DNA from: Paracoccaceae bacterium
GTDB lineage: Bacteria > Pseudomonadota > Alphaproteobacteria > Rhodobacterales > Rhodobacteraceae
Length of the DNA stretch: 7,511 nucleotides
NCBI GenBank assembly: GCA_024742655.1
Contig: JANSYB010000088.1
Location: forward strand, 1-7,511
Reading direction: 5' to 3'
Shown here: positions 1 through 6,465 of the stretch, piece by piece
Layout: every line of letters begins with the position of its first letter
Numbering within the stretch: the stretch's first letter is position 1
Translations under genes and position numbers: made by a program
The notes under the pieces: model-generated
Databases searched by the model: none
What the model was told of the DNA's origin: nothing
Seen by the model: only the letters and a program-made list of their open reading frames with translations

Positions 1-135
1 CATCGGGTTGTCTTCAGCAACAGCAATGGCACCCTATACGGCTCGGGCTCGTGGCCTTTGCCGATGTCACCTTGAGGATCGGCACGGGGCAACCCGGTGT
101 GGGCCGTCAAAACAAAATCCGGATCACGTCTTGCG
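1..135. other. Left-edge stretch without a supported gene
   Basis: No frame here gives a convincing gene. The plus frame starting at base 1 is open only to a TGA at 73-75, so it could be the tail of a convergent gene entering from the left, but 24 codons are too few to judge. A short minus-strand frame is open to the window edge but has no good start. A 7-bp inverted repeat, TGCCGAT (59-65) with ATCGGCA (78-84) and a 12-base loop, lies downstream of the FG-GAP gene. It lacks a T-run on either strand, so I do not call it an intrinsic terminator. Confidence 0.4.
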
Positions 136-1881
136 CTACATCAAAGCGTCACCATCCGGGGGCATGATCGCGGCGCTTGGATCCTCGAGCGGGGCCGGGT
201 CTTCATCGAGCGGAGATGACGTATAGAAGGCCAGGTTGCGGTCTTGATTGAACTGTGAGGCATCTCTAATGCCCCGCAAAACCACCTCCGTACTGATGGC
301 ATTGATAATCAGATCACCTTCTGACGTGATCCCTCCGCTCAGGTCATCAATCGTGATCTCGAACATACTGAAGTCGACGATATCGTCGGCACCATCGAAA
401 TCCTCGATGATGACGACAGGCGAATTCGGCGCGATGACGAAAACGTCCCGGCCCCCGCCGCCACTGATGGTATCGATGCCGCCATGTCCGAAAATCATCT
501 CGTCGGCCGTGGTTCCGGTAACCGTCTCGTCCATGACCGTTCCGGCAATGATTCCGGGTGTTTCATAGTTGATGGCGGTCGTCAGCGTCGCCCCCGTATA
601 GATCATCGCCGCGCCGCCATTTTTCATACCATTGTCGGAAAAGAACGGCGATCCGACGACCATGTCGTCAAGCCCGTCACCATCCGTGTCACCCGCCCCC
701 CAGACGGAAAAGCCAAAGGCGGACCCCCGCGATACACCCTCGAGCACAAGTGCGGCTTCCGTTTCAGGACCGTTCGCCGATCCAAGAAAGATGTGTACCT
801 GACCTGTAAAAGACTGCGCACCCGGCGAACCAACGGCGATATCGTCGAAACCGTCGCCGTTGATATCTCCGATGCCGGCCACGTAGTTTCCATAGAATGA
901 AAGCGAGTGATCCCCAAAGGTGGTCCAGACCGGTGTCTCCGCGAGACCCTCCGCGGAGCCCAGAAAAACCAGCGCCGCCCCGGCCTTGAGCACACCTTCG
1001 GGATCATCGGCATTCCTCGCCCCCGCGATGATATCGTCATAGCCGTCTCCGTTCACGTCGCCTGCTGCGCCAACGGAGCGGCCGAGTTCGGAACCGCTGT
1101 CACCCATCCTGTACGTCCAGGACGGGGTGCCCGGCAGCGAGTCTGCCGAGCCGTAATAGACCATCAACTGGCCCTCGATGCCGTTGCCCGCGTCAAATTT
1201 CGGCGCCCCGCCCAGGACATCGGCATAGCCATCCCCGTTCACGTCGCCAGCCGCACCCGCACCCCAGCCCAGCCCGGCACCCGTGCCACCACCAAGTGCG
1301 GTCCAGTCGTGATGAAGAGACGGCCCCGCGGCACTGCCTTCATAGACGATAAGACCGCCCTCGTTCTCGAACACGATGTCATGGAAATATCCAGAAACCA
1401 TGATGTCGTCGAAACCGTCCCCGTCGACATCCCCGACACCGCCGACGGCCCGACCGAAACGATCTCCGAATTGCGGGCTGGTCACGGACCAGTCTATGGT
1501 CAGCGATGGGCCTTCGGGACCACCGAAGAAAACATAGCTGGAGCCCAGTGTTTCGTCCGCGGGATCACTTGTGAATGTCGGCGCGCCGATCATGATATCG
1601 TCGTAGCCGTCTCCGTTCACATCTCCGGCCGAACGCACCGCGCGTCCGAAGTTTTCGCGATAGACATCATGCTGATAGACCCAATCCGGCACGTCGGACA
1701 ACCCATCAGGCCCGCCGAAATAAACATAGGCAGCGCCCTCGTCGTTGTCGCCCGACTGGAAGGCCCCGATCAGGACATCCGCGTACCCGTCTGCGTTGAC
1801 ATCACCGGCGGTTGATACCTCGATGCCGAACTGATCGCTCGGCGCCATACCCAGTAAAAGTCTGTCCGGTTTCAATATCAT
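136..1881 (-). CDS. Seven FG-GAP-repeat beta-propeller protein with RTX-like C-terminal module
   Basis: This is a 581-residue acidic protein, probably secreted and calcium-binding. Seven copies of a G-D-x-x-x-D-G-x-x-D loop begin near residues 27, 86, 150, 212, 274, 338 and 397, spaced 59-64 residues apart. Each is followed by a hydrophobic stretch such as IMIGAP and then a YVYFGG-like strand. This is the integrin-alpha FG-GAP pattern, and seven copies match a complete seven-bladed propeller. Residues about 447-553 resemble the RTX/serralysin C-terminal module: GHGGIDTIS, then GGGGRDVFV, then a VIIEDFDGADDIVDFS-type segment. There is no N-terminal signal peptide, which fits type I secretion through a C-terminal signal; that is inference, and no type I transporter gene is in the window. 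I chose the ATG at 1881 because GGGAG lies 6 bases before it; an upstream in-frame TTG at 1908 would add nine residues. The ligand or function is unknown; adhesion or matrix roles are possible. Confidence 0.88.
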   Translation of the reverse strand: MILKPDRLLLGMAPSDQFGIEVSTAGDVNADGYADVLIGAFQSGDNDEGAAYVYFGGPDGLSDVPDWVYQHDVYRENFGRAVRSAGDVNGDGYDDIMIGAPTFTSDPADETLGSSYVFFGGPEGPSLTIDWSVTSPQFGDRFGRAVGGVGDVDGDGFDDIMVSGYFHDIVFENEGGLIVYEGSAAGPSLHHDWTALGGGTGAGLGWGAGAAGDVNGDGYADVLGGAPKFDAGNGIEGQLMVYYGSADSLPGTPSWTYRMGDSGSELGRSVGAAGDVNGDGYDDIIAGARNADDPEGVLKAGAALVFLGSAEGLAETPVWTTFGDHSLSFYGNYVAGIGDINGDGFDDIAVGSPGAQSFTGQVHIFLGSANGPETEAALVLEGVSRGSAFGFSVWGAGDTDGDGLDDMVVGSPFFSDNGMKNGGAAMIYTGATLTTAINYETPGIIAGTVMDETVTGTTADEMIFGHGGIDTISGGGGRDVFVIAPNSPVVIIEDFDGADDIVDFSMFEITIDDLSGGITSEGDLIINAISTEVVLRGIRDASQFNQDRNLAFYTSSPLDEDPAPLEDPSAAIMPPDGDALM

Positions 1882-1887
1882 AACCGA

Positions 1888-1892
1888 CTCCC
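1888..1892 (-). promoter_or_regulatory. Ribosome binding site of the FG-GAP gene
   Basis: On the minus strand this reads GGGAG, six bases before the ATG at 1881. It decides the start in favour of this ATG over the in-frame TTG at 1908, which has no comparable site. Confidence 0.65.
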
Positions 1893-1900
1893 GTTCAATT

Positions 1901-1922
1901 TCATGCAATTACATGATTTTTA
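1901..1922 (-). promoter_or_regulatory. Candidate promoter element with adjacent imperfect palindrome upstream of the FG-GAP gene
   Basis: On the minus strand TGCTAAAAAT (an extended -10-like element covering 1917-1922) is followed at once by the 16-bp imperfect palindrome 1901-1916. Its arms, TCATGCAA and TTACATGA, match at seven of eight pairs around a central AATT. The palindrome would cover the transcription start region, which is where a repressor operator often sits. No good -35 hexamer is seen: TTGCAT lies 19 bases upstream. Both the promoter and the operator are inferred. Confidence 0.3.
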
Positions 1923-2217
1923 GCAAAGCCTCATAATTCGAATGCAAACAGGCGGAAAAATAAACACACCACAGTATAGGCGGTCTTCCGGATTTTACCA
2001 GACAAGCAAATCAAGGCGCACTCAACTCAAGATGTTTCGTGCCACCGGCTCGTTTGACAGCCGAAAATCAATGCCAGGAATCCTGGTATTCGCCATCAGC
2101 GATCGAAGTCGGACACTGGTCCGCAGATGTGCCGCTGTCGCACAGGCGGCTAAACCTTCGGCACGAAGCAGTCCGGCCGCGACAGGCGCAATCCGTTCAG
2201 ATTATTGGGAAAGGAAA
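1923..2217. other. Gene-free interval rich in inverted repeats
   Basis: Nothing coding is supported between the FG-GAP gene's promoter region and the tRNA. An open plus frame from 1942 runs into the antisense of the tRNA and resembles no protein. Three inverted repeats stand out. The first is 2070-2090 (ten-base arms, one mismatch, around a central A). The second is 2131-2150 (GCCGCTGT, loop CGC, then ACAGGCGGC with one bulged G). The third is 2156-2168 (CTTCG, loop GCA, CGAAG). In addition CTGTCGC (2135-2141) is complementary to GCGACAG (2179-2185). A structured RNA or the processed tail of the tRNA transcript is possible. Confidence 0.4.
2062..2090 (-). terminator. Possible intrinsic terminator downstream of tRNA-Ala
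   Basis: On the minus strand the palindrome at 2070-2090 can fold as an eight-pair stem, including one non-Watson-Crick position, with a five-base loop. It is followed by GATTTTC, a short T-run. It lies about 130 bases past the tRNA 3' end. The stem is only moderately GC-rich and the T-run is four bases, so this is a weak call; the same palindrome could instead be a protein-binding site. Confidence 0.3.
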
Positions 2218-2293
<76 letters not shown>

Positions 2294-2301
2294 GTTCCGT
2301 C

Positions 2302-2315
2302 AGACCCTGGGGTCT
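2302..2315. repeat. Short perfect hairpin in the 5' leader of tRNA-Ala
   Basis: AGACCC and GGGTCT are separated by two bases, so five pairs with a four-base loop can form. The hairpin lies 8 bases before the tRNA 5' end on its strand. It could belong to the precursor leader or be chance. The plus strand continues with TTTCGT, but no rightward gene ends here, so a terminator role is unlikely. Confidence 0.35.
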
Positions 2316-2320
2316 TTCGT

Positions 2321-2346
2321 CCGCCGCTATCTAAGTAAAGCGGCGG
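2321..2346. repeat. GC-rich inverted repeat between tRNA-Ala and the FYDLN gene
   Basis: CCGCCGCT (2321-2328) and AGCGGCGG (2339-2346) are perfect eight-base arms around a ten-base loop. It lies 43 bases past the stop of the FYDLN gene, in the position of a transcription terminator. No T-run follows on the minus strand (ACGAAAGAC), so it may be a transcript-end stabiliser or a Rho-linked structure. On the minus strand the loop contains TTAGAT, a possible -10 for the tRNA. Confidence 0.45.
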
Positions 2347-2389
2347 GCGGGATCAAGAGGAAAATCCCGCCTGTCCGGATGCTACGCGA

Positions 2390-2707
2390 TCAGGTTTCGC
2401 TGTCATCCGCCGCGACATCGGCGATCTCGTCGAGCGAGACGTTGTCGTCGTCGTCATCCTCGAGAACATCATCGCCGAGATCCACGTCAACATCGTCTTC
2501 CTCGAGGATATCCTCTTCGACCTCATCGGTCTTGAGCTTCTTGGTCTCCGCATCCTCGGCATCGGCCGTGATCGACCGGCTCTTGCCGGAATGAAGCTCT
2601 ACCACTTCGCCCGTGTACGGGCTGACAATGGGATCCTTGTTCAGGTCGTAAAACCGTTTCCCGGTGGTCGGGCAGACACGCTTTACGCCCCATTCTTCCT
2701 TGGGCAT
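2390..2707 (-). CDS. FYDLN_acid family protein (TIGR02300-like), function unknown
   Basis: This 105-residue protein has two parts. Residues 1-34 form a short conserved head (MPKEEWG..., CPTTGKRFYDLNKDPIVSPYTG) that carries the FYDLN signature giving the family its name. Residues about 48-105 form an extremely acidic tail, including a run of five aspartates near residue 85. I recognise this as the FYDLN_acid family (PF09538), widespread in alphaproteobacteria, with no established function. Only one cysteine is present in the head, so a complete zinc ribbon is not visible. The reading frame stays open far upstream to 3184 over the metalloprotease gene. I place the start at 2707 because the family begins with MPKEEWG and a GAGGG-like ribosome site precedes it. 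The gene is divergent from the metalloprotease with 94 bp between them. Confidence 0.92.
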   Translation of the reverse strand: MPKEEWGVKRVCPTTGKRFYDLNKDPIVSPYTGEVVELHSGKSRSITADAEDAETKKLKTDEVEEDILEEDDVDVDLGDDVLEDDDDDNVSLDEIADVAADDSET

Positions 2708-2773
2708 TGCATTTCCCTCTGGCAACTGTGCTCTTGTCGACGATCTGCGCCACCTGCCATAAGACGAAACAGG

Positions 2774-2779
2774 TGTCAA
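2774..2779 (-). promoter_or_regulatory. Possible -35 element for the FYDLN gene
   Basis: The minus strand reads TTGACA, a perfect -35 consensus, 66 bases before the FYDLN start codon. The hexamer 17 bases downstream (CAGGTG) is a poor -10, so the promoter remains uncertain. Confidence 0.25.
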
Positions 2780-2801
2780 AGGCTTTAACGGGCATGGCGC
2801 C

Positions 2802-3515
2802 ATGGATGGAACGGAATGCGATATGGGCCAACACCTGCTGCCGGGCAACCCCCCGATCGAGATCACGCTGCGTCGCTCCCCCAGGGCGCGCCGGATTTCT
2901 CTGCGGGTGTCCTCGCTTGACGGGCGGGTGACGCTGACCTTGCCCCGTGGCGTGGCCGAACGGACCGCACTGGAATTCGCCCATGAAAAGGCCGATTGGC
3001 TGCGCAAACAGCTTGGCCGGCAACCAGACACGGTGCAGGTGCGAATCGGTGTGGACCTGCCCGTCGAGGGGCAGGTCCTGCGCGTGGCCCCCGGCACAGG
3101 CAGGCGGATCATCGACCGGGACGGCGTGCTGCACGTGCCCGGACCACAACAGACGGCGGCACGGCGGTTGCAGGGCTGGCTCAAGACGCGGGCGCGCGAC
3201 CGGCTGGCCGAGGCATCGGACCGGTATGCCGCCCTGTTGGGGCGCTCGTATCAGCGTCTGACATTGCGCGATACGCGGTCACGTTGGGGCTCGTGTTCGC
3301 ATGATGGCGGGCTGATGTATTCCTGGCGGCTGATCCTGGCCCCGTCCGAGGTTCTGGAATATGTGGCCGCGCATGAGGTCGCCCATCTTGCCGAAATGAA
3401 CCACTCCCCGGTGTTCTGGGCGCATGTGAACGGGCTTTATCCGGACTACGCGGCGCCCCGACGCTGGCTGCGCGAGAACGGTGCCGGTTTGCACCGCTAC
3501 AGGTTTGAGGATTGA
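2802..3515 (+). CDS. YgjP-like (DUF45) zinc metalloprotease
   Basis: The 237-residue product belongs to the YgjP/DUF45 family (PF01863), gluzincin-like metalloproteases related to the SprT/WLM group. The zinc motif HEVAH is at residues 191-195, and its downstream partner H201 lies in the family's HSPxFW segment. The RWGSCS signature, which precedes the catalytic helix, is at 161-166. The N-terminal part (about 18-60) has the IxLRRSPRARRISLRV and LTLPRG strands usual in the family. No signal peptide or membrane segment is visible, so it should be cytoplasmic. The start is uncertain: ATG 2802 gives the longest form, while ATG 2823 (starting MGQHLLPG) has a GGAACGGAA stretch upstream and is also plausible. 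The substrate is unknown. The GntR gene follows on the same strand after 31 bp. Confidence 0.88.
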   Translation: MDGTECDMGQHLLPGNPPIEITLRRSPRARRISLRVSSLDGRVTLTLPRGVAERTALEFAHEKADWLRKQLGRQPDTVQVRIGVDLPVEGQVLRVAPGTGRRIIDRDGVLHVPGPQQTAARRLQGWLKTRARDRLAEASDRYAALLGRSYQRLTLRDTRSRWGSCSHDGGLMYSWRLILAPSEVLEYVAAHEVAHLAEMNHSPVFWAHVNGLYPDYAAPRRWLRENGAGLHRYRFED

Positions 3516-3526
3516 CCTGTCACCCC

Positions 3527-3540
3527 TTTGTGATCACAAA
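3527..3540. promoter_or_regulatory. Perfect 14-bp palindrome, likely operator of the GntR gene
   Basis: TTTGTGATCACAAA is a perfect palindrome ending six bases before the GntR start codon. GntR/FadR-type regulators bind short palindromes of this size and commonly repress their own gene. The site is not a CRP site, because the TGTGA and TCACA halves have no six-base spacer. It also occupies the usual ribosome-binding position, so occupancy (or a hairpin in the RNA) could block expression. A TTGACC hexamer at 3512-3517 could be a -35, but no good -10 follows. Confidence 0.55.
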
Positions 3541-3546
3541 CAAGTC

Positions 3547-4194
3547 ATGACACCCGCCACCCGAACAGAAAGTGCCCCGTCGGCCCATGACACCGTCTAT
3601 CGCGGCCTGCGCGGTCGGATCATGCACGGAGAGTTGAGCCCCGGTCAGCCACTGACCCTGCGCGGGATCGGCGCGGAATACGGTGTCTCGATGACCCCCG
3701 CACGAGAGGCCGTCCGCCGCCTTTCGGCCGAGGGCGCGCTGAGCATTTCCAGTTCGGGACGGGTGACCGCCCCCGAGCTTGGCCATGAACGGATCGAGGA
3801 GCTGGCGGCGCTGCGCTCCCTGATCGAAGTGGAACTGGCCAGCCGTGCCCTGCCCCGCGCGCACATGGCCCTGATCGACCGGCTGCAAAGCATCAATGCG
3901 CGCATCTCGGATTGCATCGCCCATCAGGACGCGGTCGCCTATATCCGGTCAAACCTCGAATTCCACCGCACGCTTTACCTGCGTGCTCAGGCCCCGGCGA
4001 TGCTGGCCATGGCGGAAACCGTCTGGCTGCAACTCGGGCCGACCATGCGCGCGCTTTATGGCCGGCTGCGCCACAAGGAGCCGCCCCGCTATCACCGTCT
4101 CATCATCTCGGCACTCAAGGCCGGGGATGAGCCGGGGCTGCGTCTTGCGGTGCGCTCGGATGTGACGCAAGGGCTGAAAATGTTGCTCGGATAG
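3547..4194 (+). CDS. GntR family transcriptional regulator, FadR/FCD type
   Basis: This 215-residue protein has a GntR winged helix-turn-helix at about residues 15-76, with YRGLRGRIMHGELSPGQPL, then GVSMTPAREAVRRLSAEG as the recognition region. An all-helical FCD effector domain spans about 85-210. In the FCD domain H140 (in LEFH) and H183 (in YHRL) match two of the usual metal ligands. The other two positions appear to be N136 instead of Asp and D205 instead of His, so metal binding may be altered. I placed the start at ATG 3547 because the longer GTG form (3481) would overlap the metalloprotease gene and precede the domain with unrelated residues; the ribosome site is poor either way. A perfect palindrome just upstream suggests autoregulation. 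The antiporter gene begins six bases after its stop, so both are probably one transcript, and an ion, pH or metabolite signal is plausible. Confidence 0.9.
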   Translation: MTPATRTESAPSAHDTVYRGLRGRIMHGELSPGQPLTLRGIGAEYGVSMTPAREAVRRLSAEGALSISSSGRVTAPELGHERIEELAALRSLIEVELASRALPRAHMALIDRLQSINARISDCIAHQDAVAYIRSNLEFHRTLYLRAQAPAMLAMAETVWLQLGPTMRALYGRLRHKEPPRYHRLIISALKAGDEPGLRLAVRSDVTQGLKMLLG

Positions 4195-4200
4195 GCCGGC

Positions 4201-5373
4201 ATGACCGAGAATGCCCATTTGCCCGGACTTCTGATTGCGCTTGGCCTTTTGTTCCTAGCCGGGCTGGCGGCGGATTCCATCGGGCGCAAGACCCCGCTGC
4301 CGCGTGTCACTTTACTTCTGGCGTGCGGCCTTCTGATCGGGCAGCCCGGTCTGGATCTGATCCCGCCCGAGGCCGAGGCGCTCTATGATTTCCTGGCCAT
4401 CACGGCCTTGACCATGGTGGCCTTTCTGCTGGGCAGTTCCCTGACACTGGCCAAGCTGAAACAGCACGGCCGGGCCATTTTCCTCATTTCGCTTGGCATC
4501 GTTCTGGTCACGCTGGCTGTGGTGGGGGGCGGGCTGTGGTTGATCGCGGTTCCCGCCCCGGCGGCGTTGATGCTGGGGGCCATAGCAACCGCCACCGCCC
4601 CCGCCGCCACGCAGGATGCGCTGCATCAGTCAGGCCGCTCCGGGCCGTTCGTCGACCGGCTCAGGGGGATCGTGGCCATCGATGACGTCTGGGGCCTTCT
4701 GGTGTTTTCTCTGGCGATCGCGATCGCGCATGGCCTGAACGGGACGGCCCATATCGGCCACCTGATCGACGCGGGGCGCGAGATTTTCGGCGCCATCCTG
4801 CTCGGCCTTGCCGTGGGGCTGCCCGCAGCCTACCTGACCGGCCGGCTGAGCAAGGGGGATCCCCTGATGTCAGAGGCTTTGGGCATCGTCTTTCTGACCG
4901 CCGGGCTGGCGATCTGGCTCGAACTGTCCTTCCTGATCGCGGGCATGACAGCGGGGGCCATCGTGGCCAATCTTGCGCGTCATCACGACCGGGCCTTTCA
5001 CGAGATCGAGCATGTGCACTGGCCCTTCATGCTGTTGTTTTTCATTCTTGCGGGCGCGTCACTGGACATTGCGCAACTGGCTGCAGCGGGCGGCGTGGGC
5101 GCGGCCTATGTCATCCTGCGTATCGTTTCGCGTATCGCGGGAGGGTGGATCGGCGCGATGCTGGCCGGGGCCGAGCGCGCGCATCGCCCTTGGTATGGCG
5201 TGGCGCTGTTGCCGCAGGCGGGCGTCGCCGTGGGCATGGCGCTGGTCGCCGCGCGGGAGTTTCCCGAGCATGCCGGGCTGATCCTGACGATAACGGTCGG
5301 CACGACGGTGGTCTTCGAATTGATCGGGCCGGCGGCCACGATCATGGCCGTGCGCCGCGTCCAGAAAACCTGA
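4201..5373 (+). CDS. Cation/proton antiporter, CPA2-type (Na+/H+ exchanger family)
   Basis: This 390-residue inner-membrane protein consists almost wholly of hydrophobic segments, about twelve by eye. The core has the features of monovalent cation:proton antiporters. ATATAPAATQDAL at about 129-141 is the unwound TM4-like segment. IVAIDDVWGL at 157-166 carries the paired aspartates D161 and D162, expected to bind the cation and protons. LLPQAGVAVGMAL at 336-348 is a late-helix signature of the family. The DD pair suggests an electrogenic exchanger of the NapA/NhaA-like kind, but which ion it moves cannot be read from sequence. There is no C-terminal RCK/TrkA-N domain, unlike KefB/KefC, so it is a membrane-only form. 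It follows the GntR gene by six bases and is presumably under its control. It ends tail to tail with accA, 9 bp away, with no visible terminator between them. Confidence 0.88.
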   Translation: MTENAHLPGLLIALGLLFLAGLAADSIGRKTPLPRVTLLLACGLLIGQPGLDLIPPEAEALYDFLAITALTMVAFLLGSSLTLAKLKQHGRAIFLISLGIVLVTLAVVGGGLWLIAVPAPAALMLGAIATATAPAATQDALHQSGRSGPFVDRLRGIVAIDDVWGLLVFSLAIAIAHGLNGTAHIGHLIDAGREIFGAILLGLAVGLPAAYLTGRLSKGDPLMSEALGIVFLTAGLAIWLELSFLIAGMTAGAIVANLARHHDRAFHEIEHVHWPFMLLFFILAGASLDIAQLAAAGGVGAAYVILRIVSRIAGGWIGAMLAGAERAHRPWYGVALLPQAGVAVGMALVAAREFPEHAGLILTITVGTTVVFELIGPAATIMAVRRVQKT

Positions 5374-5382
5374 GCACCCGCG

Positions 5383-6345
5383 TCAGGCCGCCAACCCCTT
5401 GGACCCCATGCCGAGAAACTTCTCGCGCCGGTCCCGGATCAACTCTTCGGGGCTCTTGCCATCCAACTCTTCGAGCATGCCGGCAATCGCCTTGCCCACC
5501 GCGGCAATCGTCGCGCCCGGGTTACGGTGCGCGCCACCCATCGGCTCGTCAATGACGCGGTCGGCCACGCCCAGCTTTATCAGGTCCTGCGCGGTCAGGC
5601 GAAGCGCCTCGGCGGCCTCGCGCATCTTCTCGGAATCCTTCCACAGGATGCTGGCGCAACCTTCGGGGCTGATGACCGAATAGACCGAGTGTTCCAGCAT
5701 CGCGACCCGGTTGGCACTTGCAAAGGCCACCGCCCCGCCCGAGCCGCCTTCGCCGATGATGACACTCACAAGCGGCGCACCAAGACGCAGGCACATTTCC
5801 GTCGAGCGCGCGATCGCCTCGGACTGGCCACGCTCCTCTGCGCCCTTGCCGGGATAGGCCCCGGGCGTGTCCACCAGCGTGATCACCGGCAGGCCGAACC
5901 GGTCCGCCATATCCATCAGGCGGATGGCCTTGCGATACCCCTCGGGACGGGCCATGCCGAAATTGCGTTCGATCCTGCTTTTCGTGTCATTACCCTTTTC
6001 ATGGCCAATAACCATGACCGGCCGGTCGTTGAACCGCGCCAGCCCACCCATGACGGCATGATCGTCGGCGAAATTCCGGTCCCCGGCCAGCGGCGTGTAT
6101 TCGGCAAACAAGGCCTCGATATAGTCCTTGCAATGGGGGCGTTCAGGGTGGCGGGCCACCTGGCATTTCCGCCACGGCGTCAGATCCTTGTAAAGGTCGC
6201 GCAGCATGTCGGCGGCCTTGCGATCCAGCGCGCCGGCCTCGTCCTCGACATCCATACCCTCGCTGGCGCGGGCCATCGCCCTGAGTTCTTCGGCCTTGCC
6301 TTCGATCTCGGCCAGCGGTTTTTCGAAGTCGAGGTAGTTTGTCAT
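5383..6345 (-). CDS. accA: Acetyl-CoA carboxylase carboxyltransferase subunit alpha
   Basis: AccA pairs with AccD to form the carboxyltransferase that moves the carboxyl group from biotin-BCCP to acetyl-CoA, giving malonyl-CoA for fatty acid synthesis in the cytoplasm. The 320 residues match the usual length of about 319. Recognisable blocks are [11 protein letters not shown] at the N-terminus, [19 protein letters not shown] at 58-76, [11 protein letters not shown] at 114-124, [20 protein letters not shown] at 159-178, and IGEGGSGGA at 197-205, the crotonase-fold glycine-rich part that forms the oxyanion pocket. [13 protein letters not shown] at 223-235 is also typical. The start at 6345 has AGGAG seven bases upstream; the longer frame to 6399 would run through the promoter. 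The gene is probably monocistronic in this window, divergent from the three-gene module. Confidence 0.98.
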   Translation of the reverse strand: MTNYLDFEKPLAEIEGKAEELRAMARASEGMDVEDEAGALDRKAADMLRDLYKDLTPWRKCQVARHPERPHCKDYIEALFAEYTPLAGDRNFADDHAVMGGLARFNDRPVMVIGHEKGNDTKSRIERNFGMARPEGYRKAIRLMDMADRFGLPVITLVDTPGAYPGKGAEERGQSEAIARSTEMCLRLGAPLVSVIIGEGGSGGAVAFASANRVAMLEHSVYSVISPEGCASILWKDSEKMREAAEALRLTAQDLIKLGVADRVIDEPMGGAHRNPGATIAAVGKAIAGMLEELDGKSPEELIRDRREKFLGMGSKGLAA

Positions 6346-6352
6346 GCCTGCA

Positions 6353-6357
6353 CTCCT
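6353..6357 (-). promoter_or_regulatory. Ribosome binding site of accA
   Basis: The minus strand reads AGGAG seven bases before the ATG at 6345. This favours that start over the upstream in-frame codon at 6399. Confidence 0.75.
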
Positions 6358-6371
6358 GTCTGGGTCAAGGG

Positions 6372-6399
6372 CATATATTGAATGGGCAGGGCCTTTCAA
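6372..6399 (-). promoter_or_regulatory. Sigma-70-type promoter of accA
   Basis: On the minus strand TTGAAA (6399-6394) and TATATG (6377-6372) are separated by 16 bases. They match the -35 consensus at five of six and the -10 consensus at four of six positions. Transcription would start near 6365, leaving a leader of about 20 bases that contains the AGGAG ribosome site. Confidence 0.65.
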
Positions 6400-6428
6400 C
6401 TAGCTTTCGATCTCGCATCGACCCGCGC

Positions 6429-6456
6429 GGGACAGTTACCTGAATGTATATATACT
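6429..6456 (+). promoter_or_regulatory. Promoter and overlapping palindromic operator of the three-gene module
   Basis: GGGACA (6429-6434), 16 bases, then TATACT (6451-6456) form a reasonable sigma-70-like promoter. The perfect 10-bp palindrome GTATATATAC at 6446-6455 overlaps the -10 element, the typical place for an XRE-type repressor to act. The start of transcription would fall within a few bases of the ATG at 6466, and no Shine-Dalgarno sequence precedes that codon, so a leaderless or near-leaderless message is likely. Confidence 0.45.
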
Positions 6457-6465
6457 TGAATTCAT

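Noticed and set aside
4..96. CGGGTTG at 4-10 with CAACCCG at 90-96 as the ends of a mobile element
   Set aside because: The arms are only seven bases and enclose no transposase or other element feature; chance is sufficient.
907..1815. 302-codon plus-strand open frame inside the FG-GAP gene
   Set aside because: It is antisense to the seven-repeat gene, whose repeated Gly/Asp codons keep the opposite strand open. The translation has no recognisable domain and shows the same period as the repeats.
2302..2346. Intrinsic terminators at the hairpins between the tRNA and the FYDLN gene
   Set aside because: The stems are good, but neither is followed by a T-run on the minus strand, where the ending transcript would need it.
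2708..3184. Long upstream extension of the FYDLN gene's reading frame
   Set aside because: It overlaps the metalloprotease gene in antisense and is absent from the known family, which begins MPKEEWG. A ribosome site precedes the start at 2707.
3528..3539. CRP/FNR-like site (TGTGA...TCACA)
   Set aside because: The two halves abut with no six-base spacer, so it does not fit a CRP site; a GntR operator fits better.
5527..6381. 284-codon plus-strand frame across accA
   Set aside because: It is fully antisense to a clear accA, has no known domain, and is a product of high-GC codon bias.
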